Source: Bacteroidia bacterium (GTDB lineage Bacteria > Bacteroidota > Bacteroidia > Bacteroidales > Azobacteroidaceae). Taken from it: a stretch of 5,669 bases of DNA. Under the pieces are notes generated by a model that saw only the letters and a list, made by a program, of their open reading frames with translations, was not told the origin of the DNA and did no database searches. The stretch is from positions 1-5,669 of the forward strand of contig BNTR01000151.1 of assembly GCA_025996755.1 (NCBI GenBank), read 5' to 3'. Every line of letters begins with the position of its first letter. Position 1 is the stretch's first letter. The position numbers and the translations under genes were made by a program. Positions 3,078-5,669 of the stretch are shown here, piece by piece.

Positions 3078-5669
3078 ATGATTAGGTCATCTTTATTATC
3101 TGTATCAACTCGTTGCAAAGCAATGGGTTATAGAGTTTTTGCGTTGAGCCTCACGCTCGCACTTTCGACGTGTGCTTCCCGCTTGTTGGAGGAGCAACCC
3201 GAATTTCCGAAGCCATCCGAAGACAAGCCGCAGTGGGTGTTGGACGATGCCACGATAAATGCCATGACCAAAAATGGCGGGCTTATCATCAACTGGATAA
3301 ATCCGACAGAGGCGGCAGCAAAGAAGTCCGCCTCCACGCGCGAAACCGTCGGTCCGACCGGTACCGGCGGCAACGACAGCAATCCCATTACCGAAGAAGC
3401 GCAGCGAGTCTGGCAAGCGAAATGGGATGCCTTGAAGCACGGCATGGAGCCTCTTCCCTATATCTATCGCAAAGCCGCCGATTTGACTCTGGACTACGAA
3501 ACGGATGGTGTCAAGGTCGTCTATGACTGGTGGTGGTTTGACGAAGCCGACCAAACGTGGAAGATGAAGCCGACCCATGAAGCCGCCGGTGTCAAACTGG
3601 TGGTTGACCGCTATTGGAACTCCTCTCCCACCTCCGGTTGGCAACATGCTTCGGGAGGAACGGTGGCTGAAAACACGCAGAAAGATATAACCAAATGGCA
3701 ATCCCAATCCGCCGCCCAAACGCGCATGCTAGGCTATAAAACACTGTATCAGGAAATTGACAAATTTCGCTGGGAATATCACACCTATTTGGACGTGAAC
3801 AAGCTCTTTTTCTCCGGTAGCATGGCGGAAACGCTCATGCTCGGCGACGCCAACCCGCAAAAAGCTCCCACACTCTTGCTGCACGAAATGGACACCTACC
3901 TGCGGTCTAATTATGTTGGTGGCATCGGCGAGGACAGGGAGTTTATCAAGGAAGGGGTTTATTCCGGAGGGCGCATTTCCGAAGTGTATCCTCCGCGCCC
4001 CGGCGGTTATTCAAAAGAGGATTCAGCCAAACAAATCAACAAATACGGCAAATTTCTTGATGTCGAACAGATGCTTGCAGGTCCCATCTATGTCTTGCAG
4101 CAGGATGCCTCGTTGCCATCCTCGCACCCGGAATTGAAAAATCCCAAATACTCCGCCCCAGCGGCTGCGCGCGGCAAACTGTTTGAGTTTTACATGGGCT
4201 ACGTCAAGGGGGTTGAACCCTCGTGGTGGGGTGGCGAGGAAGACGCGGTCATCGTCCTCGACGACTTGGATATATACGTTGGCGAAGTCAAACCGGTGGT
4301 CATAAGGACTACTCCGCCCGACATTTCCCTTGCCGGTATTGAATGGATGTCGTCCGATACGGAGATTGCAGTAGTAACAACCGACGGGAAGGTTATCGGC
4401 GTATCCGTAGGGGAGGCGACCATCTCCGTCATTTTCGAGGGCAGGGAATTGGCAAGTTGCAAGGTCAGGGTAACTTATGACCCCAATGCCATTCCTGTGA
4501 ATAAAATTACGCTGAACAAAACCACGCTGGAAATGTTCCCCGGCGAAGTTTACGACCGTCTGGAAGCCTCTGTTACACCGTCCGATGCCACATATCGCAC
4601 GGTCGTCTGGGTAAGCGATGATGAGGATATTGCCACGGTGGATGCCGACGGCAAGGTAACCGCCGTGAGTGTGGGAACGACTTATATTCTCGCCCGTGCG
4701 GGTGGCAGGATGGCAGAATGCGAGGTTACGGTAAGGGATCCTTCCATTATTTTGGAGGATATGGTGGTGCACAAGGGCAAAACCAAGTTAATATCATACA
4801 CCACATCGCCTCCCGGCGCAACCCTTATCGATGCCGTTTGGGAATCCGAAATCGAGACAATTGCCACGGTATTGGCGGGTGCGGTAACGGGCGTGAAAGA
4901 GGGCGAAACAATCATTAAGGTTACCACTGCCAGCGGTCAGTTTGCCGGTTGCACGGTCACGGTGCTCCCTCCCGTGTCGGATGTAGCGGTCGAGAGTGTC
5001 ACCATCTATGATGCCAACTATAACCCCACGACCCATTCAGGAGGGGCAGAATTGAAGAAATTACTGCTTCCCCTTGGTGATACCTATCAGTTACATGCAG
5101 TGGTCTTGCCGGAAAATGCGGATTGCGATGTAGTGTGGGTATCCGAAAAAATGGACATTGCGACCGTTGACCAGACAGGAGTGGTTACTGCGAAAAAGGA
5201 GGGAAAAGTAAACATTATCGCCATTGCCGACGGCATAACTGCCACATGCGAGGTGACGGTGGAGAAGGTAACGGTTAAGCCCGCAACCTTAAACATTACA
5301 ATCGGTGAGTCATCTTCCACCCCTCTGACCGCCACTATAACACCGTATAACGACCCCTACGAAAAAGCGGTCTGGTGGTCGGAAGATGAGAACATCGCCA
5401 CCGTGGACCCGGCAACAAGGCTTGTAACCGGCCGGAACGTGGGTGTGGTAAAGATTTACGCCACGGAGGGTGGGGATGCCTATTGCACGGTAACCGTGAA
5501 ATCCGACGTAAATATAGCGATTACGCCGAAAATATTAAATATTGCCTCCGGCGACAGGTACAACAAGTTGAATGTTACAATAACGCCGCCGAATGGCACT
5601 GATGCCACCTATACATTTTCATCCGCAAATTCTGCCATCGCCACGGTGGACGAATTTGGGGTGGTCACC
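3078..5669 (+). CDS. Putative surface lipoprotein with unknown N-terminal region and tandem BIG_2 Ig-like domains, cut by the window edge
   Basis: One frame runs without a stop from the ATG at 3078 to the last base: 864 codons, end not reached. Residues 1-32 form a signal peptide: basic start (RVF near 19-21), hydrophobic ALSLTLAL (22-29), then LSTC with Cys32 as probable lipidation site. Thr just before the Cys is an uncommon lipobox residue. ATG 3123 (residue 16) is an equally plausible start and gives a more compact signal (Cys at position 17). Residues 33 to about 391 are rich in Trp (14) and Tyr and match no family I know; they include a 27-residue internal repeat. From about 392, BIG_2-type domains follow, each with a conserved Trp or aromatic residue, an IATVD-like turn and a final strand with xxC-V-V. 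Export to the cell surface through the outer membrane is likely by analogy with such lipoproteins. BIG_2 domains usually serve as spacers or adhesion modules; the function here is unknown. No Shine-Dalgarno is seen. Several glutamates follow the Cys (38, 39), which might serve as an export signal, but the classical position is closer to the Cys. Confidence 0.85.
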   Translation, partial: MIRSSLLSVSTRCKAMGYRVFALSLTLALSTCASRLLEEQPEFPKPSEDKPQWVLDDATINAMTKNGGLIINWINPTEAAAKKSASTRETVGPTGTGGNDSNPITEEAQRVWQAKWDALKHGMEPLPYIYRKAADLTLDYETDGVKVVYDWWWFDEADQTWKMKPTHEAAGVKLVVDRYWNSSPTSGWQHASGGTVAENTQKDITKWQSQSAAQTRMLGYKTLYQEIDKFRWEYHTYLDVNKLFFSGSMAETLMLGDANPQKAPTLLLHEMDTYLRSNYVGGIGEDREFIKEGVYSGGRISEVYPPRPGGYSKEDSAKQINKYGKFLDVEQMLAGPIYVLQQDASLPSSHPELKNPKYSAPAAARGKLFEFYMGYVKGVEPSWWGGEEDAVIVLDDLDIYVGEVKPVVIRTTPPDISLAGIEWMSSDTEIAVVTTDGKVIGVSVGEATISVIFEGRELASCKVRVTYDPNAIPVNKITLNKTTLEMFPGEVYDRLEASVTPSDATYRTVVWVSDDEDIATVDADGKVTAVSVGTTYILARAGGRMAECEVTVRDPSIILEDMVVHKGKTKLISYTTSPPGATLIDAVWESEIETIATVLAGAVTGVKEGETIIKVTTASGQFAGCTVTVLPPVSDVAVESVTIYDANYNPTTHSGGAELKKLLLPLGDTYQLHAVVLPENADCDVVWVSEKMDIATVDQTGVVTAKKEGKVNIIAIADGITATCEVTVEKVTVKPATLNITIGESSSTPLTATITPYNDPYEKAVWWSEDENIATVDPATRLVTGRNVGVVKIYATEGGDAYCTVTVKSDVNIAITPKILNIASGDRYNKLNVTITPPNGTDATYTFSSANSAIATVDEFGVVT
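3495..3641 (+). repeat. Two-copy 27-residue internal repeat in the lipoprotein N-terminal region
   Basis: Residues 140-161 and 167-188 align without gaps over 22 positions with eight identities: E141/E168, G144/G171, V145/V172, K146/K173, V148/V175, D150/D177, W153/W180 and W161/W188, giving the pattern E--GVK-V-D--W-seven-W. The first copy carries three consecutive Trp (151-153). This looks like a small beta-hairpin unit duplicated once; that structural reading is inference. No third copy was found nearby. Confidence 0.5.
4251..5669 (+). repeat. Tandem array of BIG_2-type bacterial Ig-like domains (five complete, a sixth cut off)
   Basis: Domains lie at about residues 392-468, 475-554, 556-630, 636-730, 731-810 and 811 onward of the lipoprotein. 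The IATVD-type turn begins at residues 430 (IAVVT), 518, 595, 694, 773 and 854, so the spacing is 88, 77, 99, 79 and 81 residues. Each complete domain ends in a strand with one Cys in the same place (461, 548, 625, 724, 803; as in AECEVTV or ATCEVTV). The fourth is longest because of an insertion near its first strand (about residues 643-660) and carries one extra Cys (683). The copies are clearly diverged at the DNA level, so this is an old array and not a recent expansion. Confidence 0.88.

Noticed and set aside
3105..3719. Minus-strand reading frame of 204 residues opposite the lipoprotein N-terminal region.
   Set aside because: No recognisable domain, no Bacteroidota promoter upstream on that strand; the plus-strand frame has a promoter and a signal peptide.
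3876..3899. LLLHEMDTY in the lipoprotein as a possible metalloprotease HExxH site.
   Set aside because: The second histidine is missing (HEMDT), and no further zinc ligand motif follows.
4023..4772. Long minus-strand reading frame (249 residues) opposite the lipoprotein gene.
   Set aside because: It lies antisense to the continuous plus-strand frame with clear BIG_2 domains, has no recognisable domain or promoter, and is a shadow.

Overview
The window looks like chromosomal DNA from a member of the Bacteroidota. Three lines of evidence point there. First, promoter-like elements of the phylum's own form (TTG, about 20 bases, TAnnTTTG) stand upstream of the toxin gene, the tRNA gene and the last gene, and a lone TAnnTTTG element precedes aroB. 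Second, most starts lack a Shine-Dalgarno sequence and have A-rich leaders. Third, the last gene encodes a putative lipoprotein with tandem bacterial Ig-like (BIG_2) domains, common in this phylum. Base composition of the housekeeping genes is moderate to high in GC (two sampled 60-base lines count 60% in parB and 63% in aroB). I cannot place it below phylum level with confidence.

Layout, left to right. (1) Bases 1-1049 hold the end of parA and a complete parB, overlapping by one base: the chromosome partitioning operon. No parS site is visible in the window. (2) Bases 1093-1740 hold a compact, AT-rich type II toxin-antitoxin operon, toxin first: a HigB/RelE-like toxin and an XRE-type helix-turn-helix antitoxin, with reading frames overlapping by 26 bases. 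A perfect 14-base palindrome lies between its promoter elements and is the obvious operator candidate. (3) Bases 1762-1845, minus strand, hold a tRNA-Leu with anticodon CAA, converging on the antitoxin gene. (4) Bases 1955-3007 hold aroB, 3-dehydroquinate synthase of the shikimate pathway, divergent from the tRNA; the two promoters are interleaved. (5) From 3078 to the right edge a single uninterrupted plus-strand frame (864 codons, no stop reached) encodes a putative surface lipoprotein: a signal peptide with a lipobox-like site, a Trp/Tyr-rich N-terminal region of about 355 residues that I do not recognise, and at least five complete BIG_2 domains plus a sixth cut by the window edge.

The genes do not form one functional system. 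ParA/ParB act in DNA segregation, the toxin-antitoxin pair is a self-contained and probably mobile module, the tRNA and aroB are housekeeping, and the last gene is an accessory surface protein with its own promoter. The least explained parts are the N-terminal region of the lipoprotein and the expression design of the toxin-antitoxin operon (near-leaderless GTG toxin start, strong Shine-Dalgarno for the antitoxin, palindrome within the promoter).
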